From Aquimixticola soesokkakensis (GTDB lineage: Bacteria; Pseudomonadota; Alphaproteobacteria; Rhodobacterales; Rhodobacteraceae): 64,000 nucleotides of DNA. A program made the position numbers and the translations under genes. Location of the stretch: assembly GCF_900172375.1 (NCBI RefSeq), contig NZ_FWFS01000007.1, positions 62,001 through 126,000 on the forward strand. The letters run 5' to 3'. The notes beneath the pieces are model-generated. The model saw nothing but the letters and a program-made list of their open reading frames with translations. It had not been told where the DNA came from and ran no database searches. Shown here one piece after another: positions 54,862 through 63,777 of the stretch (position 1 is its first letter; the number at the start of each line of letters is the position of its first letter).

Positions 54862-56307
54862 ATGAGACGCCTTCGGAATGTGAAGATCGTGGCCACGCTC
54901 GGCCCGGCTTCCAATGATTACGATATGATCCGCAAGCTATCTGAGGCCGGTGCTGACGTGTTCCGCTTGAACATGAGCCACGGTGAACACTCGGAAATTG
55001 CCAAGCGCCACGAGATTATCCGCAAGATCGAAACCGATCTTGGCCGCCCCATCGCCATTCTCGCCGACCTTCAAGGTCCGAAATTGCGCGTCGGCACCTT
55101 TGCCAACGGGTCGGAAGAGCTTGAACTCGGTCAAAGCTTTACCTTCGATCTCGACGAGACCGAGGGCACCAAGGACCGCGTGCGCCTGCCGCACCCCGAA
55201 ATTTTCGACGCGCTCGAAGTCGGCTCCAGCCTGCTGGTGAACGATGGTAAAATCGCGCTGCGCGTCGAGGAATGTGACAAAACCCACGCGAAATGCACCG
55301 TGACCGTGCCCGGCACGATTTCCAACCGCAAGGGCGTGAACGTGCCCGACGTGGTGCTGCCGCTGGCGGCTTTGTCGGAAAAAGACCGCAAGGATCTGGA
55401 ATTCGTTGCCGAACTCGGTGTCGACTGGATCGCGCTGTCGTTTGTGCAGCGCGCTGCCGATGTGATCGAGGCCAAGGAATTGGTCAAAGGCCGCGCGGCG
55501 GTGTTGTCGAAGATCGAAAAACCTGCGGCTGTGAAGGCCTTCGATGAAATTCTCGCGGTGTCTGACGGTATCATGATTGCGCGCGGTGATCTTGGTGTGG
55601 AATGCCCCGTGCACTCCGTGCCGCCGATCCAGAAACGCCTGACGCGCAAAACCCGCGCCGCGGCGAAACCTGTGATCGTGGCGACCCAGATGCTTGAGTC
55701 GATGATCGAAAGCCCCATGCCGACCCGCGCCGAGGTGTCCGACGTGGCAACCGCCGTGTTCGAGGGCGCCGATGCGGTCATGCTGTCGGCAGAATCGGCG
55801 GCAGGTCAGTATCCCGTCGAGGCCGTGACCACGATGAACAACGTGGCCATGTCGGTCGAGGGCGACGAAACCTATATCCCCGTGATGGACGCCTCGCGCG
55901 CCGGTCGCAAGGATACGGTTGCCGATGCGATTGTCGCGGCGGCCCGCGAGATCGCTGAAACCGCCGACATCAAGGCGGTGGTCTGCTATTCCGAAAGCGG
56001 CACCACCGCGACGCTGATCGCGCGCGAGCGCCCGCATGTGCCGATCATCGCGATGACCTCGCGCAAGGAAACCGCGCGCAGGCTCTGCCTGTCCTGGGGC
56101 ATCCACTGCGTCATCACCGGCGAAGTCGAACGCTTCAAGATGGCCGTTGTGAACGCGGCGCGTGCGGCGCGGGCCAACGGGTTTGCCACCGAGAAGGACC
56201 AGATCGTGGTGACGGCGGGGATTCCGTTCAACCAGCCCGGTTCGACCAATATCCTGCGCGTTGCGCCTTGTGACGAGCGCTTGATTTTCAACGGCGATCC
56301 CGAATAA
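54862..56307 (+). CDS. pyk: Pyruvate kinase
   Basis: 481 aa, last step of glycolysis: phosphoenolpyruvate plus ADP to pyruvate plus ATP. RRLRNVKIVATLGPAS opens the barrel, LNMSHG carries the phosphate site, KIEKPAAVKAFDEIL the catalytic Lys, IMIARGDLGVE the metal site, and VATQMLESMIESPMPTRAEVSDVA the K+-type signature. The C-terminal domain ends in GSTNILRV. The ATG follows AAGGAAACGAGG. A small membrane protein follows after 37 bp. Confidence 0.96.
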   Translation: MRRLRNVKIVATLGPASNDYDMIRKLSEAGADVFRLNMSHGEHSEIAKRHEIIRKIETDLGRPIAILADLQGPKLRVGTFANGSEELELGQSFTFDLDETEGTKDRVRLPHPEIFDALEVGSSLLVNDGKIALRVEECDKTHAKCTVTVPGTISNRKGVNVPDVVLPLAALSEKDRKDLEFVAELGVDWIALSFVQRAADVIEAKELVKGRAAVLSKIEKPAAVKAFDEILAVSDGIMIARGDLGVECPVHSVPPIQKRLTRKTRAAAKPVIVATQMLESMIESPMPTRAEVSDVATAVFEGADAVMLSAESAAGQYPVEAVTTMNNVAMSVEGDETYIPVMDASRAGRKDTVADAIVAAAREIAETADIKAVVCYSESGTTATLIARERPHVPIIAMTSRKETARRLCLSWGIHCVITGEVERFKMAVVNAARAARANGFATEKDQIVVTAGIPFNQPGSTNILRVAPCDERLIFNGDPE

Positions 56308-56310
56308 AAC

Positions 56311-56326
56311 GTTAACTTGAGTTAAC
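56311..56326. other. Short palindrome GTTAAC-TTGA-GTTAAC after pyk
   Basis: Perfect 6-bp arms lie 3 bp after the pyk stop and 18 bp before the next ATG. Too AT-rich and short for a terminator; a regulator site or chance are both possible. Confidence 0.35.
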
Positions 56327-56344
56327 ATTCGGGAGAGCACCGCG

Positions 56345-56569
56345 ATGCAATTTGACGTCTATCTTGTGATCGGGCTCATTTTGTTGGTGCTCTCCCTGCC
56401 GGCCATCATCGGCGCGATTTCCGAAAACCGCGCGCCCCGCGCTGCCGCGATCCTGTTGCTTGCGGGTGGGGGGCTTTTGGTGCTGGCGCTGACCGGCAAG
56501 CCCGGCGGTTACACGATCGAACAGATCCCGCAGGCTTTTGCGCGGGTGATCGGTCACTACATCCTGTAG
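56345..56569 (+). CDS. Small two-helix membrane protein
   Basis: 74 aa with two hydrophobic segments (about 5-26 and 35-50) separated by SENRAPR, then a polar tail (GYTIEQIPQAFARVIGHY). Codon use is like its neighbours and GGGAG lies upstream, so it looks real. It is probably co-transcribed with pyk. No family name that I can give; function unknown. Confidence 0.65.
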   Translation: MQFDVYLVIGLILLVLSLPAIIGAISENRAPRAAAILLLAGGGLLVLALTGKPGGYTIEQIPQAFARVIGHYIL

Positions 56570-56625
56570 TGCGGCCCGTCGCAGCGCGACCTTGGGTGAA
56601 ATCTGCACCAGAGGCGATTCAGCCC

Positions 56626-56654
56626 TAGACAGCTTTCCCGTCCCCCTCTATACG
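56626..56654 (+). promoter_or_regulatory. Candidate promoter of rpmI-rplT
   Basis: TAGACA (-35) and TATACG (-10) are separated by 17 bp and lie about 80 bp before the rpmI ATG. It is the best sigma-70-like match in this gap; the 163-bp leader may also carry L20-type control, though no infC precedes. Confidence 0.5.
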
Positions 56655-56732
56655 CAGCCGCTCATGGTACGCGTCCGGCGAAGTGGCATGCCGAGTCGTG
56701 TGTAAAAAACCATTCCAAAGAAGGAGATGGAA

Positions 56733-56933
56733 ATGCCCAAGATGAAGACCAAATCGAGCGCCAAAAAGCGCTTCAAAATGACGGCCTCCGGCAAAGTCAA
56801 AGCAGGTCAAGCCGGCAAACGCCACGGCATGATCAAACGCACCACGAAATTCATTCGTGACGCACGTGGGACGACCACGCTCTCCGCACAGGATGCGAAG
56901 ATCGTGAAATCCTACATGCCCTACGACCGCTAA
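56733..56933 (+). CDS. rpmI: 50S ribosomal protein L35
   Basis: 66 aa, very basic, [17 protein letters not shown] start and KGRH-like GKRHGM motif, the standard L35 length. AAGGAG lies just upstream of the ATG at 56733; an ATG two codons earlier is not used in the family. rplT follows 12 bp later. Confidence 0.97.
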   Translation: MPKMKTKSSAKKRFKMTASGKVKAGQAGKRHGMIKRTTKFIRDARGTTTLSAQDAKIVKSYMPYDR

Positions 56934-56945
56934 GGAGGAACACCC

Positions 56946-57308
56946 ATGTCTCGCACTAAAGGTGGTACCGTCACACACGCCCGTCACAAGAAAATCCTGA
57001 AGGCCGCCAAAGGTTACTACGGCGCCCGTTCGCGGACTTTCCGCACAGCGACCCAAGCTGTCGACAAGGCAAACCAATACGCAACCCGTGACCGCAAGAA
57101 CCGCAAGCGCAACTTCCGCGCTCTGTGGATCCAGCGCATCAACGCGGCTGTCCGTTCGCACGACGAAGCGCTGACATATTCGCGTTTCATCAACGGCCTG
57201 TCGCTGGCTGGCATCGAAGTGGACCGTAAGGTTCTCGCCGATCTTGCTGTGCACGAGCCCGAAGCGTTTACCGCCATCGTCGAAAAGGCGAAGGCTGCGC
57301 TCGCGTAA
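56946..57308 (+). CDS. rplT: 50S ribosomal protein L20
   Basis: 120 aa. The basic N-terminal tail ([24 protein letters not shown]) and the [18 protein letters not shown] core are diagnostic. It organises 23S rRNA early in 50S assembly. It is preceded by AAGGAGG and followed by a terminator before pheS. Confidence 0.97.
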   Translation: MSRTKGGTVTHARHKKILKAAKGYYGARSRTFRTATQAVDKANQYATRDRKNRKRNFRALWIQRINAAVRSHDEALTYSRFINGLSLAGIEVDRKVLADLAVHEPEAFTAIVEKAKAALA

Positions 57309-57335
57309 GCAAACCGATACGGTTTGAACAATCTC

Positions 57336-57379
57336 GAAGCCGCGGACCTTTACGGGTCTCGCGGCTTCTTGCGTTTTTT
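57336..57379 (+). terminator. Terminator/attenuator between rplT and pheS
   Basis: Arms GAAGCCGCG-GACC and GGGTCT-CGCGGCTTC form a long stem, followed by TTGCGTTTTTT. It ends the rpmI-rplT transcript and lies 50 bp before the pheS ATG, so it could also set read-through into pheST. Confidence 0.85.
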
Positions 57380-57428
57380 ACTTTCGGGGGATACCCCGCT
57401 TGAGACATTTTTTCGAGGGGCGACACCC

Positions 57429-58499
57429 ATGGACGATCTGAGAGACAAATACCTAAGCGCGATTTCCGGCTCTGCCGATGAGGCGACGCTGGAGGACATC
57501 CGTCTGCAAGCCGTCGGCAAAAAGGGCGAAGTGGCGCTGAAAATGCGCGAGTTGGGCAAGATGACGCCCGAAGAACGCCAGATCATGGGTCCCAAGCTCA
57601 ACGCCCTCAAGGACGAGATCAATGCGGCGCTGGCGGCCAAAAAGGCCGCTCTTGAGGATGCCGCCCTTGATGCGCGCCTCAAGGACGAATGGCTCGATGT
57701 TTCCTTGCCCACGCGCCCGCAGCGCAGCGGCAGCATCCACCCGATTTCGCGCGTCTCCGAAGAAATCTATGCGATTTTCGCCGACCTTGGGTTCGCCGTG
57801 GCCGAAGGGCCGCAGGTGGAATCCGACTGGTATAATTTCGACGCGCTCAACATTCCCGACAGCCACCCCGCGCGTCAGGAACATGATACGTTCTACATGC
57901 ACCGCGACGCGGGCGACGAGCGTCCGCCCCATGTGCTGCGCACCCACACCAGCCCCGTGCAGATCCGCGCCATGCAGGAACAGGGCGCGCCCATCCGCAT
58001 CATCGCGCCGGGCCGTGTGTATCGCTGCGACTACGACCAGACCCACACGCCGATGTTCCATCAGGTCGAGGGGCTGTGCCTGGGCCGCGACGTGTCGATG
58101 GCCAACCTCAAATGGGTGCTCGAAGAATTCTACACCGCGTTTTTCGGCACGAAGGTCAAAACCCGCTTTCGCGCCTCGCATTTCCCCTTTACCGAGCCTT
58201 CCGCCGAGGTGGACATCCAATGTTCGTGGCAAAACGGCACCGTCAAAGTGGGCGAGGGCGACGACTGGCTCGAAGTGCTCGGCTCGGGCATGGTGCATCC
58301 CAATGTTCTCAAAGCGGGCGGGATCGACCCGAACGAATATCAAGGCTTTGCCTTTGGCATGGGCATCGACCGGCTTGCCATGCTGAAATACGGCATCCCC
58401 GACCTGCGCGCCTTCTTTGATTCCGACCTGCGCTGGCTGCGCCACTACGGGTTCAACCCGTTGGGCGTGCCGACCTTGGCGGCGGGGATTCACGGTTAA
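57429..58499 (+). CDS. pheS: Phenylalanine-tRNA ligase alpha subunit
   Basis: 356 aa class II synthetase subunit. The helical N-terminal arm is followed by the catalytic domain: [14 protein letters not shown] (motif 1), the Phe pocket in [15 protein letters not shown] (motif 2) and [14 protein letters not shown] (motif 3). The ATG at 57429 has GAGGGG eight bases upstream; the frame is open a further 35 codons upstream from a TTG, but that stretch overlaps the terminator and is not expected to be translated. Its stop overlaps the next gene (TAATG). Confidence 0.96.
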   Translation: MDDLRDKYLSAISGSADEATLEDIRLQAVGKKGEVALKMRELGKMTPEERQIMGPKLNALKDEINAALAAKKAALEDAALDARLKDEWLDVSLPTRPQRSGSIHPISRVSEEIYAIFADLGFAVAEGPQVESDWYNFDALNIPDSHPARQEHDTFYMHRDAGDERPPHVLRTHTSPVQIRAMQEQGAPIRIIAPGRVYRCDYDQTHTPMFHQVEGLCLGRDVSMANLKWVLEEFYTAFFGTKVKTRFRASHFPFTEPSAEVDIQCSWQNGTVKVGEGDDWLEVLGSGMVHPNVLKAGGIDPNEYQGFAFGMGIDRLAMLKYGIPDLRAFFDSDLRWLRHYGFNPLGVPTLAAGIHG

Positions 58500-58792
58500 T
58501 GGATTTGCGGAAGGTCATCTACAAGATCACCTATCCCAACGGCAAAATCTACGTTGGGCAGGACCGCACCGACTCCGCGAACTATTTCGGTTCGGCAAAG
58601 TCGTCGCAATTCTTGAAAGACTTTTCGCAAGCCGAGCGTGATAATTTCACCGTGCGCAAACAAGTGATCTGGTCCTCGACGACAGCAACCAACGAAGAGT
58701 TGAACCGTAAGGAAGTCGAGCTGATCATCGAGACAGGCGCGAACGACCCGAAGATCGGCTACAACCTCAAGCCAAAATTCAAGGCAGTCTGA
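58499..58792 (+). CDS. GIY-YIG nuclease-like small protein between pheS and pheT
   Basis: 97 aa. VIYKITYPNGKIYVGQDR supplies the two Tyr and Gly of the GIY-YIG fold (Tyr8, Tyr18, Gly20), Arg23 follows, and ELNRKEVELI gives Glu72 as the likely metal ligand, ending with the common GYNLKPK. No second (DNA-binding) domain is present. The ATG sits in the pheS stop, so it is translationally coupled to it. Its base composition resembles its neighbours. Whether it cuts nucleic acid, and why it is in a tRNA-synthetase operon, is unknown. Confidence 0.75.
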   Translation: MDLRKVIYKITYPNGKIYVGQDRTDSANYFGSAKSSQFLKDFSQAERDNFTVRKQVIWSSTTATNEELNRKEVELIIETGANDPKIGYNLKPKFKAV

Positions 58793-58821
58793 ACCCTAGG
58801 GTTCAAGATCGGAAACGGAAC

Positions 58822-59247
58822 ATGACCAACGACCCTGACATGGAAGACCTGCAAACGACCTACCCCGGTGCGGGCACTTTTGTGTTCGGGGATAGTGCCA
58901 AAATGTCCGCCCGTCTGACCGATCTTGCGCGGCGCAAGACCAAGCGCGCGAATTTTGGCGACTGGCAGGACTTCGACGGCGACGAGGACGCGCTGCCCAA
59001 GGTGGGGCGCTGCGATATCGTGGCCAATTGGGACGGCACCCCTGCGCTTGTCGTGCGCACCACCGAAGTCACCATGGTGAAATTCAACGAGGTGACGGCG
59101 GCCATGGCGATTTCCGAAGGGTCCAAATCCCTTGCCGATTGGACCGCCACCTATACCAGCTATTTCAAACGCAACGGCCATTTTGAACCCGACATGATGC
59201 TGGTGTTCGAACGGTTCGAGCTTGTCGAGGATCTGGCAGACCGCTGA
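58822..59247 (+). CDS. ASCH-domain protein between pheS and pheT
   Basis: 141 aa. The ASCH pattern is seen in TFVFGDSAKMSARLTDLARRKTKRA, VGRCDIVANWDGTPALVVRTTEVTMVKFNEV and ADWTATYTSYFKRNG. ASCH folds are related to PUA RNA-binding domains; some cleave N4-acetylcytidine (YqfB). It lies 29 bp after the GIY-YIG gene and 24 bp before pheT, clearly in the same operon. A role in RNA or nucleoside metabolism fits, but nothing more can be said from sequence. Confidence 0.82.
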   Translation: MTNDPDMEDLQTTYPGAGTFVFGDSAKMSARLTDLARRKTKRANFGDWQDFDGDEDALPKVGRCDIVANWDGTPALVVRTTEVTMVKFNEVTAAMAISEGSKSLADWTATYTSYFKRNGHFEPDMMLVFERFELVEDLADR

Positions 59248-59271
59248 GGCGGTGCCATTGGAGGTAAAGAT

Positions 59272-61665
59272 ATGAAATTCACCCTATCGTGGCTCAAAGA
59301 GCATCTGGAAACCGAGGCAAGTCTTGACGATATCCTCTATGCGCTGACCGATCTCGGGCTTGAGGTGGAGGGGGTCGAAAACCCCGCCGCCAAGCTGGCC
59401 GCTTTCGAGGTGGCCAAGGTGATCGACGCCCAGCCGCATCCCGATGCCGACAAGCTGCGTGTGTGCACGGTGCAGGCCAGCGCGGGCGAGACGCAGATCG
59501 TCTGCGGTGCCCCCAATGCGCGCGCGGGTATCACGGTGGTTCTGGCCAAGCCCGGCACCTATATTCCCGGGCTCGACATCACCATTTCCGTGGGCAAAAT
59601 CCGCGGGGTTGAAAGCTTTGGCATGATGGCCTCCGAGCGCGAATTGGAACTGTCGGACGAGCACAACGGTATCATCGAGCTGCCCGAGGGCGAGGTCGGT
59701 CAAAGCTTTGCCGACTGGCTGGCCGAAAACGACCCCGCCAAGGTTGATCCGGTGATCGAGATCGCCATCACCCCCAACCGCCCCGATGCGCTTGGCGTCT
59801 ACGGCATTGCGCGCGATCTGGCGGCGCGCGGCCTTGGACGCTTGCGCAAACGTCCGATGGAAACCATGGCCGGTGCCTATCCGTGCCCCGTGTCGGTGAC
59901 CATCGACGACAGCGCCAAGGACGGCTGCCTGGTCTTTGCCGGTCGCGTGCTGCGCGGCGTGTCCAACGGCCCAAGCCCCGAATGGCTGCAACAGCGGCTC
60001 AAGGCGATCGGCCTGCGCCCGATTTCGGCGCTGGTCGATATCACCAACTTTTTCACCTACGACATGAACCGCCCGTTGCACGTGTTTGACGCGGCCAAAG
60101 TGGCGGGAGGTCTGACTGTGACGCGCGCCAAGGGCGGCGAGGCCTTCACGGGGCTCGACGAGAAAGACTACGCCATGCCCGAGGGCGCGCTGGTGATTTG
60201 CGCCAATGGCACGGTGGAAAGCGTGGGCGGAATCATGGGCGGGCTGGACACCGGCTGTCGCGAGACGACGCATGATGTGTTCATCGAGGCGGCCGTGTGG
60301 AACACGCTCGACATCGCGCGCGCCGGTCGGGCGCTGAAAATCAATTCCGATGCGCGCTATCGCAACGAGCGCGGCATTGATCCGGCCTATAATATGGCCG
60401 CGCTTGAGGATGCCACCCGCATGGTGATCGAACTGTGCGGCGGCGAGCCGTCGGATGTGGTGGTCGCGGGGGCTGTGCCCGATGTCAGCCGCGCCTACAA
60501 GCTCGACACGGATCGTGTGCAAAGCCTTGTCGGCATGGAGATTCCGGCAGAGCGCCAGCGCGACACCCTCACCGCTTTGGGCTTTCGCCTGGAGGGCGAC
60601 ATGGCCCATGTGCCGTCGTGGCGTCCCGATGTTCTGGGCGAGGCCGATCTGGTCGAAGAGGTCGCGCGCATGGCCTCGCTCACCAAGCTGGAGCCGCGTC
60701 CCCTGTCGCGCCCTGCCGGTGTGGCCAAGCCGATCCAGACGCCGATGCAGGTGCGCGAAAGCATGGCGCGTCACGCGGCGGCGGCCTTGGGCTACAACGA
60801 ATGCGTCACCTATTCCTTCATCGATGCGACCTCGGCGGTGCTGTTTGGCGGCGGCAGCGATGCGGTGAAACTTGAGAACCCGATTTCGTCGGAAATGTCG
60901 CATATGCGGCCTGATCTGTTGGCGGGGCTGTTGCAGGCGGCGGCACGCAACCAGGCACGCGGCTTTGGCGACCTCGCCCTGTTCGAGGTCGGTCCGGCGT
61001 TTCACGGCGGCGAGCCGGGGGAGCAGCATCTGCAAGTGGCCGGACTTTTGGTGGGCCACACCGGCCCCAAAGATGTCCACGGCGCGCGCCGTGCGGTCGA
61101 TGCCTTTGACGCCAAAGCCGACGTCGAGGCGGTTCTTGCGGCCATCGGCGCGCCCGCCAAGGTTCAGATCTTGCGCGATACACCGGCTTGGTTCCATCCG
61201 GGGCGGTCGGGGAAAATGGGTCTGGGGCCAAAGAAAATCCTCGCCCAATTTGGGGAAGTACATCCCAAAGTGCTCAAGGAAATGGACGTGAAAGGCCCCG
61301 CTGTGGCCTTTACCGTCTTCCTTGAGGAGCCGCCGTTCCCGCGCACCGCAAGCCCTGCGCGCACGCCCCTGGTGCTCTCGGACCTGCAAGCGGTCGAGCG
61401 TGATTTTGCCTTTGTCGTGGGCGCAGAGGTCGAAGCGCAAAAGCTGGTGAATGCCGCCATCGGGGCCGATAAGGCCCTGATCAGCGACGTGCGCGTCTTT
61501 GACGAATTCATCGGCGGCAGCTTGGGCGCGGGTCAGAAATCGCTCGCCCTTACAGTGCGTTTGCAACCCACAACAGAGACGTTGAAGGAAAAAGACATCG
61601 AAGCGGTGTCGGCCAAGATCGTCGAAAAAGTGACCAAAGCCACCGGCGGCACGCTGCGCGGCTAA
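59272..61665 (+). CDS. pheT: Phenylalanine-tRNA ligase beta subunit
   Basis: 797 aa, full length. Order: N-terminal domain, tRNA-binding (EMAP-like) OB fold (HPDADKLRVC and VCGAPNARAG), B3/B4 editing domain (GGLDTGCRETT around 320), B5 domain, catalytic-like domain, and a C-terminal FDX-ACB domain (AVERDFAFVV onward). It pairs with PheS to form the alpha2-beta2 enzyme and edits mischarged Tyr. AGGTAAAG precedes the ATG. A terminator follows. Confidence 0.96.
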   Translation: MKFTLSWLKEHLETEASLDDILYALTDLGLEVEGVENPAAKLAAFEVAKVIDAQPHPDADKLRVCTVQASAGETQIVCGAPNARAGITVVLAKPGTYIPGLDITISVGKIRGVESFGMMASERELELSDEHNGIIELPEGEVGQSFADWLAENDPAKVDPVIEIAITPNRPDALGVYGIARDLAARGLGRLRKRPMETMAGAYPCPVSVTIDDSAKDGCLVFAGRVLRGVSNGPSPEWLQQRLKAIGLRPISALVDITNFFTYDMNRPLHVFDAAKVAGGLTVTRAKGGEAFTGLDEKDYAMPEGALVICANGTVESVGGIMGGLDTGCRETTHDVFIEAAVWNTLDIARAGRALKINSDARYRNERGIDPAYNMAALEDATRMVIELCGGEPSDVVVAGAVPDVSRAYKLDTDRVQSLVGMEIPAERQRDTLTALGFRLEGDMAHVPSWRPDVLGEADLVEEVARMASLTKLEPRPLSRPAGVAKPIQTPMQVRESMARHAAAALGYNECVTYSFIDATSAVLFGGGSDAVKLENPISSEMSHMRPDLLAGLLQAAARNQARGFGDLALFEVGPAFHGGEPGEQHLQVAGLLVGHTGPKDVHGARRAVDAFDAKADVEAVLAAIGAPAKVQILRDTPAWFHPGRSGKMGLGPKKILAQFGEVHPKVLKEMDVKGPAVAFTVFLEEPPFPRTASPARTPLVLSDLQAVERDFAFVVGAEVEAQKLVNAAIGADKALISDVRVFDEFIGGSLGAGQKSLALTVRLQPTTETLKEKDIEAVSAKIVEKVTKATGGTLRG

Positions 61666-61686
61666 GGGGCTGTGTCAGGAGCATTG

Positions 61687-61718
61687 AAAAAAGGGGCGCC
61701 CTCACGGGTGCCCCTTTT
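61687..61718. terminator. Bidirectional terminator after pheT
   Basis: Arms AAAAGGGGCGCCC and GGGTGCCCCTTTT (one G-U/T mismatch) with a short loop and A/T runs outside. It separates convergent pheT and the GST gene. Confidence 0.9.
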
Positions 61719-61749
61719 GGTTTACGGTGTTTTGCGCAAGCGAGAGGCC

Positions 61750-62448
61750 TCAGGGGCGCGGGGGGATATCTTTGCCTTTTTGCACCGCCGGGCGGTTGTA
61801 AAAACGGGCGACATAGGCGGGGACGTTTTTGAGATCGTTGTAGCCCGTCACCTCTTTGGCCCCGTAGAAATCCAGCGCATTCAACCACGGCGCAATCGCG
61901 ATATCGGCAATGGTAAACGCGTCCATGATCCAGTCGCGGCCCTCAAGGCGCTGTTCGAGTACGTTGAGCAGGCGTTTGGCCTCACCGATGTAGCGGTCGC
62001 GTGCGGTGGGGTCTTCCATGCTGGCACCGGCGAATTTGTAGAAAAACCCGAGCTGGCCCAGCATCGGACCAAGCCCGCCCATCTGGAACATCACCCATTG
62101 GATCGTCTGGATGCGTTTGACGGGATCTTTTGGCAGCAGCTTACCGGATTTCTCCGCCAGATAGATCAGGATCGCGCCACTTTCGAAAAGCTCGACAAAG
62201 GCGCCTTCCGGTCCATCGGGGTCGATGATGGCGGGAATTTTGTTGTTGGGGTTGAGGGACAGGAATTCGGGGCTTTTGACCTCGGCGTCCGACAGGCCGA
62301 CCAGATGGGCCTCATAGGGGATGCCCATTTCCTCAAGCGCGATAGACACTTTCACACCGTTGGGGGTGGGAAAGCTGTAAAGCTGCAACAGATCGGGGGC
62401 TGAGGCGGGCCATTTGGCGTTGATCGGGTGGGTGCTGACGGTGGCCAT
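61750..62448 (-). CDS. Glutathione S-transferase (YfcG/YghU-like)
   Basis: 232 aa. The thioredoxin-like N-terminal domain has [18 protein letters not shown], with Thr/Asn at the glutathione site as in the YfcG/YghU (Nu) class. [13 protein letters not shown] carries the cis-Pro, and [14 protein letters not shown] the ESxAI motif. The C-terminal helical domain includes the conserved [11 protein letters not shown] cap. Such enzymes act on disulfides or organic peroxides. The start at 62448 is preceded by AAGGA; an in-frame start at 62517 is less likely. Confidence 0.88.
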   Translation of the reverse strand: MATVSTHPINAKWPASAPDLLQLYSFPTPNGVKVSIALEEMGIPYEAHLVGLSDAEVKSPEFLSLNPNNKIPAIIDPDGPEGAFVELFESGAILIYLAEKSGKLLPKDPVKRIQTIQWVMFQMGGLGPMLGQLGFFYKFAGASMEDPTARDRYIGEAKRLLNVLEQRLEGRDWIMDAFTIADIAIAPWLNALDFYGAKEVTGYNDLKNVPAYVARFYNRPAVQKGKDIPPRP

Positions 62449-62586
62449 TGCACAGGTTCCTTTGGTTCTTTCAAAACGGGTGTGGATAGTATGTGGGGCG
62501 TCAGGCAGCGCGTGCAATGTCGTAAAAATGTGTTAACTCATGTGCAGGAGTGCAAAGACCTCCCCACTTTCTCGAAGGAACTGCTG

Positions 62587-63021
62587 ATGTTTAATGAATT
62601 CAAAGCGTTTATCGCCCGCGGCAATGTCATGGATATGGCCGTCGGGATCATCGTTGGTGCCGCTTTCACCGCCATCGTCACCTCGCTGGTGGGCGATCTG
62701 ATCAACCCGATCATCGGTCTTATCACTGGTGGCATCGATTTTTCCAACAAATACGCCGTGTTGTCGGGGGATGTCGCTGCCGGCACGTCGCTGGCCGATG
62801 CGCGCGATGCCGGTGCCGCGATCTTTGCCTATGGCTCGTTCATCATGGCTGTGATCAACTTTCTGATCATCGCTTTTGTGGTGTTCATGCTGGTGCGCGG
62901 CGTGAACAAACTGAAAGCGGCGGCAGAAAAGCCCGAAGAAATCGTTCCCGAGGTGCCTGCCGGCCCGTCCGAGTTGGATATCTTGATCGAAATTCGCGAC
63001 AGCTTGAAGAAAAGCGCCTGA
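62587..63021 (+). CDS. mscL: Large-conductance mechanosensitive channel
   Basis: 144 aa. [35 protein letters not shown] is the pore-lining first helix, and the second helix lies near 78-102 ([23 protein letters not shown]). The C-terminal bundle ends in [11 protein letters not shown]. It opens under membrane tension to release solutes on osmotic down-shock. AAGGA lies nine bases upstream. Confidence 0.95.
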   Translation: MFNEFKAFIARGNVMDMAVGIIVGAAFTAIVTSLVGDLINPIIGLITGGIDFSNKYAVLSGDVAAGTSLADARDAGAAIFAYGSFIMAVINFLIIAFVVFMLVRGVNKLKAAAEKPEEIVPEVPAGPSELDILIEIRDSLKKSA

Positions 63022-63040
63022 TCTCGACGCGGATTTTGAC

Positions 63041-63086
63041 AAAAAAGAGGCCCGCCCGCAGCCCGAGGGATGCGCGGCGGGCCTTT
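63041..63086. terminator. Terminator downstream of mscL
   Basis: GC-rich arms (AGGCCCGCC and GGCGGGCCT). On the minus strand the stem is followed by a TTTTTT run; on the plus strand only by TTTCC, so it is weaker for mscL than in the opposite direction. Confidence 0.7.
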
Positions 63087-63231
63087 CCAATTGGGCCTGC
63101 AACCAGCAAGGCCCTTGGGAGGACACAAGAGAGATACGCGGCGGGCGGGGGTTTCCGTCGCGCGCTTGTGGATTTTGTGGCGCTGGGCAAGTATTGCGTC
63201 AGGATAGGCTTTGACGGGAAGGATGGCGGCT

Positions 63232-63693
63232 ATGACGCAGTTGGACGATACGGATCGACGGATTTTGACGATCCTGCAACGGCGCGGCAAGATTTCAAAC
63301 GCCGATTTGGCCGAAAGTGCGCATCTGTCGAGTTCGGCCTGTCATCGGCGCGTGCAGCGCCTGGAAGCGGAAGGGGTGATCCGCGACTACGTGGCCCTGC
63401 TTGACCCGCGCAAGATTGACCGCCCCTCGACGGTCTTTGTGGAAATCACGCTGTCGGGGCAGGCCGATGAGGTGCTTGATGCCTTCGAGCGTGCCGTCGC
63501 GCGCGTGCCCGAAATTCTGGAATGCCATCTGATGGCGGGCAAGGCCGATTACCTGTTGAAAGTCGTGGTCCGCGATACCGAAGATTTTGCCCAGATCCAC
63601 CGCCGCTCGCTGGCGACCTTGCCGGGGGTGCAGACGATGCAGTCCTCTTTCGCGCTGCGCACCGTGTTCAAGACCACCGCCTTGCCGATCTGA
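63232..63693 (+). CDS. Lrp/AsnC-family transcriptional regulator
   Basis: 153 aa. A winged helix at residues 4-60 (LDDTDRRILTILQRRGKISNADLAE, SSSACHRRVQRLE) is followed by the RAM ligand-binding domain (VFVEITL, VARVPEILECHLMAGKADYLLKVVVRD). Usual length. The ATG at 63232 has AAGGA upstream and gives the family N-terminus; an ATG at 63223 would add three residues. These proteins usually sense an amino acid; the target may be a neighbour beyond the window. Confidence 0.88.
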   Translation: MTQLDDTDRRILTILQRRGKISNADLAESAHLSSSACHRRVQRLEAEGVIRDYVALLDPRKIDRPSTVFVEITLSGQADEVLDAFERAVARVPEILECHLMAGKADYLLKVVVRDTEDFAQIHRRSLATLPGVQTMQSSFALRTVFKTTALPI

Positions 63694-63777
63694 CGGTGCG
63701 ACTTTGGTCGTAGGCGTGGGCGCAGGCGCTGTATGCTAGGCTCGCGCAAGACATCAGAGCTTTGGGAGGAGCGACAG

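Noticed and set aside
57324-57428. N-terminal extension of pheS from a TTG codon
   Set aside because: It overlaps an intrinsic terminator, lacks a ribosome-binding site and is not part of the PheS family N-terminus. It is kept only as an attenuation idea in the findings.
59284-61566. Long open frame (about 760 codons) on the minus strand opposite pheT
   Set aside because: It is fully antisense to a well-conserved gene. High GC content keeps the opposite frame open, and its translation is His/Arg-rich without any domain.
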